64,000 nt of DNA, taken from NCBI RefSeq assembly GCF_018333215.1, contig NZ_BORO01000004.1, positions 1-64,000 on the forward strand. The letters are read 5' to 3'. A program made the position numbers and the translations under genes. The DNA is from Oceanobacillus sp. J11TS1. GTDB taxonomy: Bacteria; Bacillota; Bacilli; Bacillales; Amphibacillaceae. This document shows positions 34,979 to 47,251 of this stretch, in pieces; the stretch's first letter is position 1, and the number at the start of each line of letters is the position of its first letter. The notes under the pieces were generated by a model. The model worked only from the letters and a program-made list of their open reading frames with translations. It was not told the origin of the DNA and ran no database searches.

Positions 34979-35256
34979 TTATATAATTACCGCTGCCATC
35001 CAAATGACAGGTACAGCTAAATAAGAAAGAAAAGGTTCGTTATCATAGAACTGAGCAATCCCATAATGAATATGATAATTTGGAAATATAGCCAGCCAAC
35101 TCATCTCTTCTTTCCTGCTATCCATCAAAACCGGGAGCTTCATAATTTGGCAATGTAGGAATAGCTCTTGACAAAGGGTCATAGATAACCAGAAATGGAA
35201 TAATCGCAAATAAGATTATCAGTACGGTTAAACCTTTTGTTTTATTTTTTCATCAT
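34979..35256 (-). pseudogene. Frameshifted small membrane protein gene
   Basis: Begins with a good ribosome binding site (AAGGAG) and ATG, but the first frame stops after four codons (MMKK*). A one-base shift in the A-rich run opens NKTKGLTVLIILFAIIPFLV followed by IYDPLSRAIPTLPNYEAPGF, then another stop. The end needs yet another frame (GWLYFQIIIFIMGLLSS). The pieces look like one former protein of roughly 75-80 residues with two membrane helices. The family is not recognised. Confidence 0.5.
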
Positions 35257-35418
35257 GTTTCTTCTCCTTATTAAAAATTTGCAATATATGATAGAACCAG
35301 ATAAAAATTCCCATGTGGTTCACATATAACTTTCTGATTAAAAACTTTTATCATCCCCAGATTATTACCCAGGAAATAAACCAAACCTCCAACTTTCGTT
35401 TATCACTTGGGCTTTCCC

Positions 35419-35911
35419 CTATGAAAATGGGTTCAGTTTCGGAAGGTATTCCAGAAGATTGACACCATAATGAAATGCTACTCCCAATGCAACAGACCAG
35501 GATTCTATGCTTATTGTCTGCCAAATACTCACATACACTTTTTTTGCCCCTGATGCAGGAAATTGCTGCAGATACGTAATAAAAAATAATCGGACCCGCA
35601 AAGGATAAACCTGCAACTCCATATTTATTGAATATATTTTGCGCACATTTTTTCCGCTTACTTCCTTTATTTGTCTTTCCAGCCATTTTCTTGCGCAGAC
35701 CAGAAATCAGCCAAATGAACACCAATACAGACAACCAATCGGCAAGAGTGCGCTAGTACAATCTGAATACTGGGAAAACCTAATACAACCCCAATTGAAA
35801 TGGCTACATAGGATTCAAAAAAAGTACTATAGAAATAAGAAACACGCTTACATACTGTACCCATGTATCCGCTTTGATCAGCTTAATTAATAAATCTTCA
35901 AAAGCCTCCAT
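35419..35911 (-). pseudogene. Remnant of a small multidrug-export-type membrane protein
   Basis: An ATG with a GAGGAG ribosome binding site starts MEAFEDLLIKLIKADTWVQY. Four pieces in different frames then resemble successive parts of the putative small multidrug export (Sm_multidrug_ex) family: FFESYVAISIGVVLGFP, LADWLSVLVFIWLI, FNKYGVAGLSFAGPI, and KVYVSIWQTISIESWSVALG ending in YGVNLL. At least three frameshifts separate them, so no functional product is expected. The family call is from memory of its FFESYVAIPIG and FNKYGVPGL motifs. Confidence 0.75.
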
Positions 35912-36630
35912 AAAAATTACTCCTCATTTTTTTTGATTAAGCATATGGGAGAAATTGCGTTGCTGCATCAGATTTTGAATGAAGAGAGGGAAACAGGATA
36001 GAATGGGGGCTGGATTTTGATGAATGGTACGATTTTTTGGGAAAGGAGAATAATATATAGATGTCTGGAGATAAAGTGAAACTTCATTTAACAAGGAGAT
36101 GTGCACATAATTTGAGATACTAAAAGAACAAATACTTTTAAAGCCTATATAATAAACCTGCCTTTTGCGTCTAAATCATTAACTATTTACGGATTAAGCA
36201 CTGTTACAAGCGGAGGAAATTTCCAAATAAGGTACTCGCACAAATGATAGTCGGGAGTTGCAAAACACTTTTGTCTCAGCCTCTTCCATGGAATAGGCTC
36301 TATAATATGTACTATTTACATTTTATCACTAATCTCGGTCCATAAAAATTCCAATTTTCAAAATAAATCTATTTAGGTGGAAGATTAGATGAAAACTTCT
36401 GAATCACTTAAGTAACCGCGGGATTGAATGAAATTCCATTTTCTTTACTTTTTTTACGCTTTATTTAAAGTATTACATATTGCTACAAGAGAATGTTACA
36501 GCAGTATCATTTTCTTTACTTTTTAATAACATCTGTAAATTCTTAAAATATATTTGTTAAGCTAGGCATATCGTACGAAAATAAAAGCAACCAGACACTT
36601 GTTTTTATTTGCGGGAAGAGGTGACATAGC

Positions 36631-37011
36631 ATGAAAAAATTCGGCATCATTCTACTATTAATTTTTATTATGCCGGTATTAAATAGTTGCCAATCGGAAG
36701 AGAATATTCAAGTTATACAATTTCAATTTACTGATTATCAGGTTATATATGTACCACCAGAGGAAGATAATAGTAGCTATATGAATGCATTTATTGATTT
36801 AAAGGCTAAGTACCCTAAAGAGATTTCGAGCCCTGAGAAGCACACCATGAACAATCAAGATTTACCATCAGATTATACGTTAGCTCATAATAGCTTTTAC
36901 TTACTTAAAGATGATTCCGTTATTTTTTCTGTTGAGCAAACCGCATCACGCGGACAACTTATGGATACACTTGAATCGATTGTCAGTACAAGTAACCAAA
37001 TTATCTATTGA
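36631..37011 (+). CDS. Small lipoprotein, function unknown
   Basis: A 126-residue predicted lipoprotein. The signal peptide ends in a lipobox-like LNSC with Cys at residue 20. The mature part is acidic and soluble, with no family recognised. AGAGGTG precedes the ATG. It stands alone between the decayed region and pdhD. Confidence 0.75.
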   Translation: MKKFGIILLLIFIMPVLNSCQSEENIQVIQFQFTDYQVIYVPPEEDNSSYMNAFIDLKAKYPKEISSPEKHTMNNQDLPSDYTLAHNSFYLLKDDSVIFSVEQTASRGQLMDTLESIVSTSNQIIY

Positions 37012-37214
37012 TTATTATTAAAGGATAATAAGCATTCAGAGAAGAGTTACTACATTGTAAGGGTATTTTTTGCCCGAGAAGAATAAAATACGAGTCAACC
37101 CCTTTTATGAGTCAATAATGCATGCATTAACGAAATGCACAGTACATTACTTCAGTACATTAGTGTAAATTCTTCAATGGGGACGGACGTTTATGGAGTG
37201 ATAAAACAAAATAC

Positions 37215-37258
37215 AAAAAAGACATGCTGAGTCTATGTTACTCTAGCATGTCTTTTTT
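37215..37258 (-). terminator. Terminator of the pdh operon
   Basis: Stem AAAAAAGACATGCT / AGCATGTCTTTTTTT with a 16-nt loop, downstream of pdhD. Confidence 0.9.
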
Positions 37259-37276
37259 TAAATGCGTGCGTACAAA

Positions 37277-38683
37277 TTACATTGTATGGATTGGTGTACC
37301 TAATGCAACTTCTGCAGCTTCCATTGTAATCTCGCCAAGCGTTGGATGAGCATGGATAGTTAATGCAATATCTTCAGCTGTCATACCAGCTTCAATAGCT
37401 AGTCCAATTTCAGAAATCATATCACTCGCATTTGGACCTGCAATTTGTCCACCAATGATAAGTCCATCTTCTTTACGGGTAATAAGTTTTAAGAAACCTT
37501 CTGTAGCATTTAGAGATAATGCACGACCGTTAGCAGCAAATGGGAATTTTGCAGCTTTCACATCATATCCAGCATCTTTAGCTGCTTGTTCTGAAAGCCC
37601 TACAGTTGCCAATTCAGGCTCTGTAAATGCTACTGCAGGAATTGCATTATAGTCAACTGCTGATTTCTCGCCACTGATTGCTTCTGCAGCAATTTTTGCT
37701 TCATAAGATGCTTTGTGAGCTAAAGCAGGACCAGGTACAATATCACCGATTGCATAGATATTATTAACAGAAGTTCTTCCTTGATTATCAACTTTAATCA
37801 AACCTCTGTCGTCTTTTTCAATGCCTAGTTGTTCTAAGCCAAGTTCATCTGTGTTTGGACGGCGACCTACAGTAACAAGTACGTAGTCTGCTTCAATCGT
37901 TTCTTCTTTACCGTTCGCTTCATAAGAAACTTTTACTCCGTCTTTTGTTTCTTCTACACCTTTAGCCATTGCTTCGGTAATAATTTTAGCGCCTTTTTTA
38001 TCTAGAGACTTTTTAACAACTTGTGTCATTTGTTTTTCAAATCCACCTAGAATATCTTTCGCACCTTCTAAGAATGTTACTTCTGTACCGAAGTTTGCAT
38101 AAGCAGTACCAAGCTCTGTTCCTACATAACCAGAACCGATAACAACTAATTTTTTAGGGATTTCTTTCAAGTTCAATGCGCCTGTAGAATCCAATACTCT
38201 TTCAGAGAATTTGAAAGAAGGAATTTCAATCGGTGTAGAACCTGTAGCAATAATACAATTGTTAAATTTATATGTTTGAGAGTTTTTATCATCAGCAACT
38301 TTCACTGAATGCTCATCAATAAAATAAGCTTCACCTTTAACAATGTCTACTTTATTCCCTTTTAGCAGGCCTTGTACACCTGAAGTAAGTTTATTTACAA
38401 CAGAAGCTTTCCATTCCTGTACTTTAGAAAAGTCAATTGTTGTTTTTTCTGATTTAATTCCAAGATCTTCAGCACCTTGAGCATTTTGGTATTTATGACC
38501 AGCTTCAATAAGTGCTTTAGAAGGAATACATCCAACATTTAAGCAAACGCCGCCTAAAGGTCCTTTGTCAACGATTGTAACTTTTTGTCCTAACTGTGCT
38601 GCGCGGATAGCTGCAACATAGCCTCCTGGACCAGCACCAACGACAAGTGTATCTACTTCTATCGGGAAATCTCCTACTACCAT
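37277..38683 (-). CDS. pdhD: Dihydrolipoamide dehydrogenase (E3 of pyruvate dehydrogenase)
   Basis: A 468-residue FAD/NAD flavoprotein that reoxidises lipoamide for the pyruvate (and probably 2-oxoglutarate) dehydrogenase complexes. It has an FAD motif [10 protein letters not shown] (16-25) and the redox disulfide [13 protein letters not shown] (C47 and C52). An NAD motif [10 protein letters not shown] follows in the middle, and the active-site His is in HAHPTLGE near the C-terminus. It is last in pdhABCD, 3 bases after pdhC. Confidence 0.97.
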   Translation of the reverse strand: MVVGDFPIEVDTLVVGAGPGGYVAAIRAAQLGQKVTIVDKGPLGGVCLNVGCIPSKALIEAGHKYQNAQGAEDLGIKSEKTTIDFSKVQEWKASVVNKLTSGVQGLLKGNKVDIVKGEAYFIDEHSVKVADDKNSQTYKFNNCIIATGSTPIEIPSFKFSERVLDSTGALNLKEIPKKLVVIGSGYVGTELGTAYANFGTEVTFLEGAKDILGGFEKQMTQVVKKSLDKKGAKIITEAMAKGVEETKDGVKVSYEANGKEETIEADYVLVTVGRRPNTDELGLEQLGIEKDDRGLIKVDNQGRTSVNNIYAIGDIVPGPALAHKASYEAKIAAEAISGEKSAVDYNAIPAVAFTEPELATVGLSEQAAKDAGYDVKAAKFPFAANGRALSLNATEGFLKLITRKEDGLIIGGQIAGPNASDMISEIGLAIEAGMTAEDIALTIHAHPTLGEITMEAAEVALGTPIHTM

Positions 38684-38686
38684 GAC

Positions 38687-39949
38687 TTACGCCTCCATCA
38701 TAATTAATTGTGGATCATTCAATAAACGTTTGATTTGGTTCAATGCGTTTTGAGCAGTTGCACCGTCAACGATACGATGATCAAAGCTTAAAGATACAGC
38801 GAGAACTGGCGCGATGACAATTTCACCATCACGAACAACAGGTTTCTCCGCAATACGACCAATTCCAAGAATAATTGCTTCTGGGTAATTCAATACTGGA
38901 GTGAACCATTGACCACCAGCAGAACCAATATTAGAAATCGTATTGGATGCGCCTTTCATCTCATCTGGTTTTAGTTTACCATCTCTAGCTTTAACTGCCA
39001 ATTCATTGATTTCACTAGAAATTTGGAAGATAGATTTTTTATCAGCATCTTTTACAACAGGAACTAGCAGTCCGCGATCTGTATCTGCAGCAATTCCGAT
39101 ATTGTAATAGTGTTTTTCTACAATTTCGTCGGTTTCATCATCAATGAACGAGTTAAGGATTGGGAATTTCTTAGATGCAGAAACCAATGCTTTAACTACA
39201 TATGGTAAGTAAGTTAATTTAATATCCTGCTCAGCTGCAACAGCTTTAAATTTCTTACGGTGTGCTACTAATTCTGTTACTTCCACTTCGTCCATCAAAG
39301 TTACGTGTGGAGCTTTAGATTTAGAGTTAACCATAGATTTCGCAATTGACTTACGGATTGCAGTCATCTTCTCACGGGTTTCAGGATACTGACCTTGTGG
39401 AGTTTGAGCTTTTGTATCTTCAGATTTGATTTCTTCTGCAGATTCAGAAGAAGCTTCCTTCTGGTCTCCACTTAAGAAGTTTTCAATATCTTCTTTTGTA
39501 ATACGGCCGTTTTTACCAGAACCTTGTACATCTTTAATGTTCACATCATTTTCACGTGCAAATTTACGAACAGATGGCATTGCAATAACACGCTTATCAT
39601 CAGATTCACTTGCATCGTTAGAAGCTTCTGCAGCACTGTTGTCTGCTTTTTCTTCTTTTGCTTCCGAAGCAGTATCTTCAGCCTTGGTATCTTCCTCTTC
39701 ATCATCATAACCTTCAGCGTCAAATGAAATCAAAGTATCGCCTACAACAGCAACTTCGCCTTCAGCTACATGAATTTTAGTAACTGTTCCATCGACTTGG
39801 GATGGAATTTCAACTACAGATTTATCATTTTGAATTTCACAAAGAACGTCGTCTTCTTTTACTTCGTCGCCTTCTTTAACGAACCATTTAACGAGTTCTC
39901 CCTCGTGAATTCCTTCACCGATATCCGGTAATTTAAAATTAAATGCCAT
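38687..39949 (-). CDS. pdhC: Dihydrolipoyl acetyltransferase (E2)
   Basis: A 420-residue core subunit. It has one lipoyl domain (lipoylated K43 in [10 protein letters not shown]), an acidic linker, a peripheral-subunit-binding domain ([15 protein letters not shown], about 124-160), a second Glu/Ser-rich linker and the catalytic acyltransferase domain. The catalytic HRIVDG is at about H391-D395. Length is typical of a single-lipoyl E2. Third gene of pdhABCD. Confidence 0.97.
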   Translation of the reverse strand: MAFNFKLPDIGEGIHEGELVKWFVKEGDEVKEDDVLCEIQNDKSVVEIPSQVDGTVTKIHVAEGEVAVVGDTLISFDAEGYDDEEEDTKAEDTASEAKEEKADNSAAEASNDASESDDKRVIAMPSVRKFARENDVNIKDVQGSGKNGRITKEDIENFLSGDQKEASSESAEEIKSEDTKAQTPQGQYPETREKMTAIRKSIAKSMVNSKSKAPHVTLMDEVEVTELVAHRKKFKAVAAEQDIKLTYLPYVVKALVSASKKFPILNSFIDDETDEIVEKHYYNIGIAADTDRGLLVPVVKDADKKSIFQISSEINELAVKARDGKLKPDEMKGASNTISNIGSAGGQWFTPVLNYPEAIILGIGRIAEKPVVRDGEIVIAPVLAVSLSFDHRIVDGATAQNALNQIKRLLNDPQLIMMEA

Positions 39950-39967
39950 GATTGGACCTCCTAAAAA

Positions 39968-40945
39968 TTAGAAATTAATTACTTCGTTCACTCTTTCAAC
40001 AATATCTTTATGGTCTGGTAACCAAACTTCTTCTGCATCTGAAAATGCATAAACTGTGTCCGGAGCAGTAACACGAAGAATAGGAGCTTCTAGATGTAGA
40101 ATTGCTCTTTCTTGAATTTCAGAAATAACTTGTCCAGCAATACCTGCTTGACGTTGTGCTTCTTGGACAAAAACAACACGATTTGTTTTCTTAACAGATT
40201 CTAAAATGGTTTCATAATCTACTGGAGAAATAGTACGTAAGTCAATTACTTCAGCTTGAATACCGTCTTTTTCTAATTCTTCAGCAGCTTTTAAAGAGGA
40301 ATGAACCATTGCGCCATAAGCAAGCAATGTTACATCAGATCCTTCACGTTTTACATCAGCTTTTCCAAGTTCTACAGTATAAGCATCCTCTGGAACTTCG
40401 CCACGGAAAGAACGATAAAGTTTCATATGCTCTAAGAATACAACCGGATCATTGTCGCGAATTGCTGAAATTAACAGTCCTTTAGCTTCATACGGTGTAG
40501 AAGGAATAACTACTTTTACACCTGGTTGTTGTGCAATAAGACCTTCCAGAGAGTCTGCGTGTAATTCAGGTGTATGAACACCGCCGCCAAAAGGAGCACG
40601 AACAGTGATTGGCGCATTGTAATGACCGCCAGAACGGTAACGTATACGGGCCATTTGACCGCTGATAGAATCCATTACCTCATAAACGAAGCCGAAAAAC
40701 TGGATTTCTGGAACCGGACGAAATCCTTCCATTGCTAAACCGATGGCTAAACCGCCAATTCCTGATTCAGCTAGAGTCGTATCAAATACACGATCTTCGC
40801 CGAATTCATCTTGAAGACCTTCCGTAGCACGGAAAACTCCACCATTTTGTCCAACATCTTCACCAAATACAAGCACGTTTTCGTCATTTTTCAATTCTAC
40901 GCGCATTGCATCAGTGATTGCTTGAATCATTGTCATTTGTGCCAT
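39968..40945 (-). CDS. pdhB: Pyruvate dehydrogenase E1 beta subunit
   Basis: A 325-residue transketolase-like beta subunit. Conserved are [13 protein letters not shown] near residue 25, the [16 protein letters not shown] block with the catalytic Glu, and the C-terminal [10 protein letters not shown] region. It pairs with PdhA to form the thiamine-diphosphate site. It begins 3 bases after pdhA ends, and its ATG is preceded by GGAGT. Confidence 0.97.
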   Translation of the reverse strand: MAQMTMIQAITDAMRVELKNDENVLVFGEDVGQNGGVFRATEGLQDEFGEDRVFDTTLAESGIGGLAIGLAMEGFRPVPEIQFFGFVYEVMDSISGQMARIRYRSGGHYNAPITVRAPFGGGVHTPELHADSLEGLIAQQPGVKVVIPSTPYEAKGLLISAIRDNDPVVFLEHMKLYRSFRGEVPEDAYTVELGKADVKREGSDVTLLAYGAMVHSSLKAAEELEKDGIQAEVIDLRTISPVDYETILESVKKTNRVVFVQEAQRQAGIAGQVISEIQERAILHLEAPILRVTAPDTVYAFSDAEEVWLPDHKDIVERVNEVINF

Positions 40946-40948
40946 GAT

Positions 40949-42495
<1,547 letters not shown>

Positions 42496-43179
42496 TTATT
42501 GTTCTGTTTCTGCATCTGTTTCTTCTTCAAAATTCACATTGAAATCAGCCGCTTCATAAAATGCGAGCTTTGCTTCATTATAATTGACTGTTAATTGATT
42601 AAACTCTTCATTTAAATCGATAATTTTTACGTAATTTTCGTTAAGTGCCTCAATGTGACTTGTTACATCTTCCTGTTCAAGTTCTTCTTGCTGCAACATT
42701 TCATACAATTCTTTTTCTTGCTCTACAGAGGTTTGGTAAATATCATTCAACTCATAATATGCTGTATAGCGGTCTGACATAAGCTTAAACATTTCCTCTG
42801 CATGCTGCTGCAAGCTTTCCTCTTCTAAGTCAGAAATCAGAGGTTCCATTTTGACGAATTCTTCCTCTGATGCTTCAATACTTTCTCTTTCTTCATTAAG
42901 CTTCTCTTGCTTTTCATCAATTACAGAAATTGCTTCCTGAGATAATTCTTGAATTTTATCAAAATGATCCATATCAAGACCTTCTATTTCGGCATATAAG
43001 TCTTGTTCTTTTAATTCAAGTTCACCGATCTCCTGCTGTTTTGCTTCGTACCCTTCTTCTAATTGGATAGCTTCTTCTAAATGATCATATATTTTTTCCT
43101 CAGAAGATTTACTGCTGCATCCCACAACTAAAAATAAAGATGAAACTATAATAGCAAATAAATAATACTTTTTTGACAC
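42496..43179 (-). CDS. ykyA: Putative cell-wall binding lipoprotein YkyA
   Basis: A 227-residue lipoprotein. The lipobox VVGC places the lipidated Cys near residue 21. The rest is almost entirely acidic coiled coil (long runs of Glu, Gln and Leu). It is the YkyA family, located between def and pdhA exactly as in B. subtilis. Function is unknown. Confidence 0.88.
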   Translation of the reverse strand: MSKKYYLFAIIVSSLFLVVGCSSKSSEEKIYDHLEEAIQLEEGYEAKQQEIGELELKEQDLYAEIEGLDMDHFDKIQELSQEAISVIDEKQEKLNEERESIEASEEEFVKMEPLISDLEEESLQQHAEEMFKLMSDRYTAYYELNDIYQTSVEQEKELYEMLQQEELEQEDVTSHIEALNENYVKIIDLNEEFNQLTVNYNEAKLAFYEAADFNVNFEEETDAETEQ

Positions 43180-43431
43180 AAAAAAACCTCCAATATGTCT
43201 ATTTCATTTTTTATCCAAAGCTTGTTCAAATAATCATAAATCGTATGCTTCAAATTGTAACATAATGAATTATAGTCAGGAAAGGAAAGAGCGAAAAGCT
43301 TTTACATCTTCTTTTCCTATCTTATAATAAGTAATATCATCATAATATAAAATATATGTTACTATAGGCAACAGACTTGTCAAACATAATTTGTTAATGT
43401 GACGTAAAATATATATAAAGGAGTCGTAAAT

Positions 43432-43983
43432 ATGATAACAATGAAAGATATTGTCAGAGAAGGACATCCTTCTTTAACAACAAAAGCAGCAGATGTAGAG
43501 GTTCCATTATCACTAGAAGATAAAAAGTTATTAGAAGATATGCTGCAATTTTTAAAAAACAGTCAAGATGAAAAGATTGCCGAGAAGTATGATCTAAGAG
43601 CCGGCGTTGGTTTAGCTGCTCCACAACTTGGCATTGAAAAACAATTAATTGCACTGCATTTTGAAGACAGTAAAGGAAAAAAATACAGTATGGGGTTAGC
43701 TAATCCTAAAATAGTTAGTCATTCTGTAGAACAAGCTTACTTACAAAGTGGAGAAGGCTGTTTATCTGTAGACCGTGTTATAGAAGGGTATGTCCCAAGA
43801 CACGCTCGTATCACTATCACAGCAACAGATATGAACGATAATCCAGTCAAACTTCGACTTAAAAATTATCCAGCCATTGTTTTTCAACATGAAATTGATC
43901 ATTTAAATGGCATTATGTTTTTTGATCGAATTAATGAAGACAACCCTTTTGCAATCCCAGATAACGCAATAGAAATAATATGA
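43432..43983 (+). CDS. def: Peptide deformylase
   Basis: A 183-residue type 2 (Gram-positive) deformylase that removes the formyl group from nascent N-terminal methionine. Metal-site motifs are [10 protein letters not shown] (58-67), EGCLSV (C110) and HEIDHLNG (H153, E154, H157). The insertion between the first motifs marks type 2. B. subtilis paralogue: DefB (YkrB). AAGGAG precedes the ATG. Confidence 0.96.
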   Translation: MITMKDIVREGHPSLTTKAADVEVPLSLEDKKLLEDMLQFLKNSQDEKIAEKYDLRAGVGLAAPQLGIEKQLIALHFEDSKGKKYSMGLANPKIVSHSVEQAYLQSGEGCLSVDRVIEGYVPRHARITITATDMNDNPVKLRLKNYPAIVFQHEIDHLNGIMFFDRINEDNPFAIPDNAIEII

Positions 43984-44199
43984 TTATTGTATTTTGAAAT
44001 GAATAGCAGCCTTGTATAAATTTGCTGATTTAGACGATGATAGGAATAGTTTATACGATTCGATTTATGGATTATTTTTTATAATTTATCGTTTTTTATT
44101 TAATTATTTCCAATTTCGTACTATACTATAGATAAGAGGATTGGACGGTAGAGGGTTAAATTTGCTTTTCTATAATATCGGAAGGAGAAGTGAGTCCTT

Positions 44200-44286
44200 A
44201 TGCTGAAACGTCTTAAAGAAAAACTCAAAAAACGTTTAAAGGATTTACTAGGCAAAGAGGGGCGCGTACCAACTACTTATAAATAA
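44200..44286 (+). CDS. Candidate 28-residue basic amphipathic peptide
   Basis: A short ORF reads MLKRLKEKLKKRLKDLLG followed by KEGRVPTTYK. Leucines are spaced to give one hydrophobic helix face, with Lys/Arg opposite and a net charge of about +8. An AAGGAG site lies 12 bases upstream, longer than ideal, and a TATAAT is at 44171-44176. It sits between def and rpoY. No family was recognised. It could be a small membrane- or RNA-binding protein, or a chance ORF. Confidence 0.5.
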   Translation: MLKRLKEKLKKRLKDLLGKEGRVPTTYK

Positions 44287-44429
44287 TTAATCGCCGAACA
44301 ACAATATCAATCTTATAAGAAAAGCCATTTTGCAGGTGAGCTGACGGAAACTTACCTTTTATAACGGAATAAAACACATCGAATAATAACCCTAACAAAA
44401 AAGTTTTTAAATTTTAAAGGAGAGATGAA

Positions 44430-44639
44430 ATGATTTATAAAGTATTATATCAGGCATCACAGACAGAAGTGCCTATAAGAGAACGTACGGAAAGTCTTTA
44501 TGTAGAAGCTAATTCCGTAAGAGAAGTAAGATCGAAACTTAGTGACCGTAAAATTAATATTGAGTACATTCAAGTATTAGATGGGGCACATCTCGAATAC
44601 GAAAAAAGTACTGGTAATTTCGAATTGGAGAATGTATAA
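44430..44639 (+). CDS. rpoY: RNA polymerase epsilon subunit
   Basis: A 69-residue protein (DUF1447, formerly YkzG) that binds core RNA polymerase in Firmicutes. It begins [20 protein letters not shown], with the conserved SLYVEA block. It lies 2 bases before rnjA, the conserved Bacillus pair. AAAGGAGAG precedes the ATG. Confidence 0.95.
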   Translation: MIYKVLYQASQTEVPIRERTESLYVEANSVREVRSKLSDRKINIEYIQVLDGAHLEYEKSTGNFELENV

Positions 44640-44641
44640 CA

Positions 44642-46309
44642 ATGAAGTTTGTAAAAAATGATCAGACTGCTGTCTTTGCCCTGGGTGGACTTGGGGAAAT
44701 TGGCAAAAATACGTATGCAGTTCAATTCCAAGACGAAATTATCCTCATCGATGCGGGAATTAAGTTCCCAGAAGATGAACTTCTTGGTATCGACTATGTC
44801 ATTCCGGATTACACCTATCTTGTACAAAATCAAGATAAAATTAAAGGTCTTTTTGTTACACATGGTCACGAAGACCACATTGGTGGAATTCCGTTTTTAT
44901 TAAAACAAATTAATGTGCCAATTTATGCCGGTCAATTAGCAATCGGTTTAATCCGTAATAAATTAGAAGAACATGGTTTATTACGAAGTACGAAGTTAAT
45001 TCCTATTCAAGAAGATGATGTTATTAAATTCCGTAAAACTTCCGTTAGTTTTTTCCGTACTACACACAGTATTCCAGATTCATTTGGACTGGTTGTAAAA
45101 ACACCGCCAGGAAATATTGTGCATACAGGTGATTTTAAATTTGATTTTACTCCTGTTGGAGAACCAGCAAATCTTGCAAAAATGGCTCAGATTGGTGAAG
45201 AAGGTGTATTGTGTCTTCTATCCGATAGTACAAATAGTGAAGTACCTGGATTTACAATGTCAGAAAGTGTCGTTGGTGAAAGTATCCAAGATATATTCAG
45301 CCGAGTTGATGGCAGACTGATCTTTGCTACCTTTGCGTCCAATATCTACCGACTCCAGCAAGTTGTTGAAGCAGCCGTTAAGCATAATCGTAAAGTAGCT
45401 GTCTTTGGGAGAAGTATGGAATCCGCTATAAATATCGGACTGGAGTTAGGTTATATCCAAGCTCCAAAAGACACTTTTATTGAAGGAAACCAGATTAATC
45501 GTCTTCCAGCAAATGAAGTAACGATCCTCTGCACTGGTTCACAAGGCGAGTCAATGGCAGCACTCTCTCGAATTGCTAATGGAACACATCGACAAATCCA
45601 ATTAATTCCTGGAGACACGGTTGTATTTTCATCTTCACCGATCCCTGGAAATACTGTTAGTGTAAGTAGAACAATTAACAAATTATACCGCGCTGGAGCA
45701 GATGTCATTCATGGAAAACTGAGCAATATTCATACCTCTGGTCACGGAAGTCAAGAAGAACAAAAACTTATGCTGCGCTTAATCAGACCTAAATACTTCA
45801 TGCCTATTCACGGTGAGTATCGTATGCTAAAAGAGCATGTGAAGTTGGCTGAATTATGCGGGGTTGAAGATAACCATTCGTTCATAATGGATAATGGGGA
45901 TGTTCTTGCTCTTGGAAAAGATCATGCTGCAATTGCAGGTAAAATCCCATCTGGTTCTATTTATGTAGATGGAAGCGGAATTGGTGATATTGGGAATATT
46001 GTTCTTAGAGATAGACGAATTCTTTCAGAAGAAGGCTTAGTTATCGTCGTTGTAAGTATCAATATGAAAGAATTTAAAATTGAAGCAGGTCCAGATATTA
46101 TTTCTCGCGGCTTTGTTTATATGCGTGAATCAGAAGATCTTATTAATGATGCCCAAAAACTTGTTGCGAAGCATTTAGAAAAAGTAATGGAGCGCCACAC
46201 CACACAATGGTCGGAAATTAAAAATGAAATTACAGATACCATAGCTCCATTCTTATATGAAAAAACGAAACGTCGTCCAATGGTATTACCAATCATTATG
46301 GAAATCTAA
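44642..46309 (+). CDS. rnjA: Ribonuclease J1
   Basis: A 555-residue metallo-beta-lactamase/beta-CASP nuclease with 5'-exo- and endonuclease activity, central to mRNA turnover and 16S rRNA maturation. Zinc ligands are in [10 protein letters not shown] (H74, H76, D78, H79). The beta-CASP part ([13 protein letters not shown]) and the conserved [18 protein letters not shown] region are intact. It is co-transcribed with rpoY. The close spacing suggests translational coupling. Confidence 0.97.
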   Translation: MKFVKNDQTAVFALGGLGEIGKNTYAVQFQDEIILIDAGIKFPEDELLGIDYVIPDYTYLVQNQDKIKGLFVTHGHEDHIGGIPFLLKQINVPIYAGQLAIGLIRNKLEEHGLLRSTKLIPIQEDDVIKFRKTSVSFFRTTHSIPDSFGLVVKTPPGNIVHTGDFKFDFTPVGEPANLAKMAQIGEEGVLCLLSDSTNSEVPGFTMSESVVGESIQDIFSRVDGRLIFATFASNIYRLQQVVEAAVKHNRKVAVFGRSMESAINIGLELGYIQAPKDTFIEGNQINRLPANEVTILCTGSQGESMAALSRIANGTHRQIQLIPGDTVVFSSSPIPGNTVSVSRTINKLYRAGADVIHGKLSNIHTSGHGSQEEQKLMLRLIRPKYFMPIHGEYRMLKEHVKLAELCGVEDNHSFIMDNGDVLALGKDHAAIAGKIPSGSIYVDGSGIGDIGNIVLRDRRILSEEGLVIVVVSINMKEFKIEAGPDIISRGFVYMRESEDLINDAQKLVAKHLEKVMERHTTQWSEIKNEITDTIAPFLYEKTKRRPMVLPIIMEI

Positions 46310-46424
46310 AAAACCAAAGTGAAGAGCTCACAGTTAGCTCCATGTTTTGGGAATTCAAAGCTAGATAACGATCCCTCTAGCCCAGGATTAAAATATTTTA
46401 TTTTACTTTCTGGAAAGAATTAAA

Positions 46425-46472
46425 AGCTTCATTCTCCTCATAATATACTTTGGGAGAATGAAGCTCTTTTAT
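46425..46472 (+). terminator. Terminator after rnjA
   Basis: Stem AGCTTCATTCTCC / GGAGAATGAAGCT followed by CTTTTATT. Confidence 0.85.
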
Positions 46473-46586
46473 TACAAGCTAGGAAAGCATAAGAAAACTA
46501 CCGATTCATTAAAAGAGGAATAGAAGCGAGTTGTTTCAAAAGAGGAAGCAAGATCACGCCGCTATTTTAGAAAGAGGTTAATCATC

Positions 46587-47204
46587 ATGAAGGACAAATA
46601 CTACGATAAATTATTAAACATTCATACAATGGAAAATAAGAAAACTACATATCCTGAATCCCATCACTATAATCCTTATGAACCCACTCCATATAGCGCA
46701 TTAGAAAAGTTATTGAAGGCTTATTCTTTTGGCAAACAAGATTCAGTAATTGATTTTGGCTGCGGAAAAGGACGTTTACCTTTTTACCTCCATTATTTCC
46801 AGCATATCTCTGTTACTGGAATAGAAATGGATCCCCAATTTTTTAACGATGCGCAGCATAACTTGCAGGCTTATCGACACTTAACTGCTTCAGATTGTTA
46901 TCAAGCGAACATTCAATTTATTTGCTGTTTAGCAGAGGAATATACCATTTCAGCCATGGATAATCGTTTTTACTTTTTCAATCCATTTTCCATACAAATC
47001 TTCCAACGTGTTATTTCTAATATTCAAAAATCCATAGCAAGCAAACCTAGAGAAGTAGACATTATTTTATATTATCCGCATGACTCTTATATTCATTTCC
47101 TTGAACACTACAGTCCATTTGAGCTCTATCTAGAAATAAAACTAAAAGCCTACTGGCTGAATCCAGATGAACGAATCGTTATCTACCGGTACAGCAACAT
47201 ATAA
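46587..47204 (+). CDS. Class I SAM-dependent methyltransferase
   Basis: A 205-residue protein with a clear SAM motif I, VIDFGCGKGRLPFYL (about 53-67), followed by the acidic ribose-binding VTGIEMDPQF. The substrate is not known. AGAGG precedes the ATG. It stands alone between rnjA and the repeat at 47252. Confidence 0.85.
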   Translation: MKDKYYDKLLNIHTMENKKTTYPESHHYNPYEPTPYSALEKLLKAYSFGKQDSVIDFGCGKGRLPFYLHYFQHISVTGIEMDPQFFNDAQHNLQAYRHLTASDCYQANIQFICCLAEEYTISAMDNRFYFFNPFSIQIFQRVISNIQKSIASKPREVDIILYYPHDSYIHFLEHYSPFELYLEIKLKAYWLNPDERIVIYRYSNI

Positions 47205-47251
47205 TTCTAAATAAGTGATAAAACGTCTATCCCCTTTGATAAATTCATATA

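Larger units (their letters stand above)
34645..36630. other. Decayed region with pseudogenes
   Basis: Almost 2 kb without an intact gene. It holds the BCCT terminator and two frameshifted minus-strand pseudogenes (34979-35256 and 35419-35911). A pair of inverted GGTTGGGATAAAA / TTTTGTCTCAGCC ends lies at 34791 and 36285. About 300 further bases contain a 17-base direct repeat (36432 and 36507, CATTTTCTTTACTTTTT). From 35912 to 36630 no gene was recognised. Confidence 0.7.

Noticed and set aside
34836-35024. Plus-strand frame downstream of the BCCT gene
   Set aside because: No ribosome binding site, no recognisable domain, and it overlaps the minus-strand pseudogene remnants.
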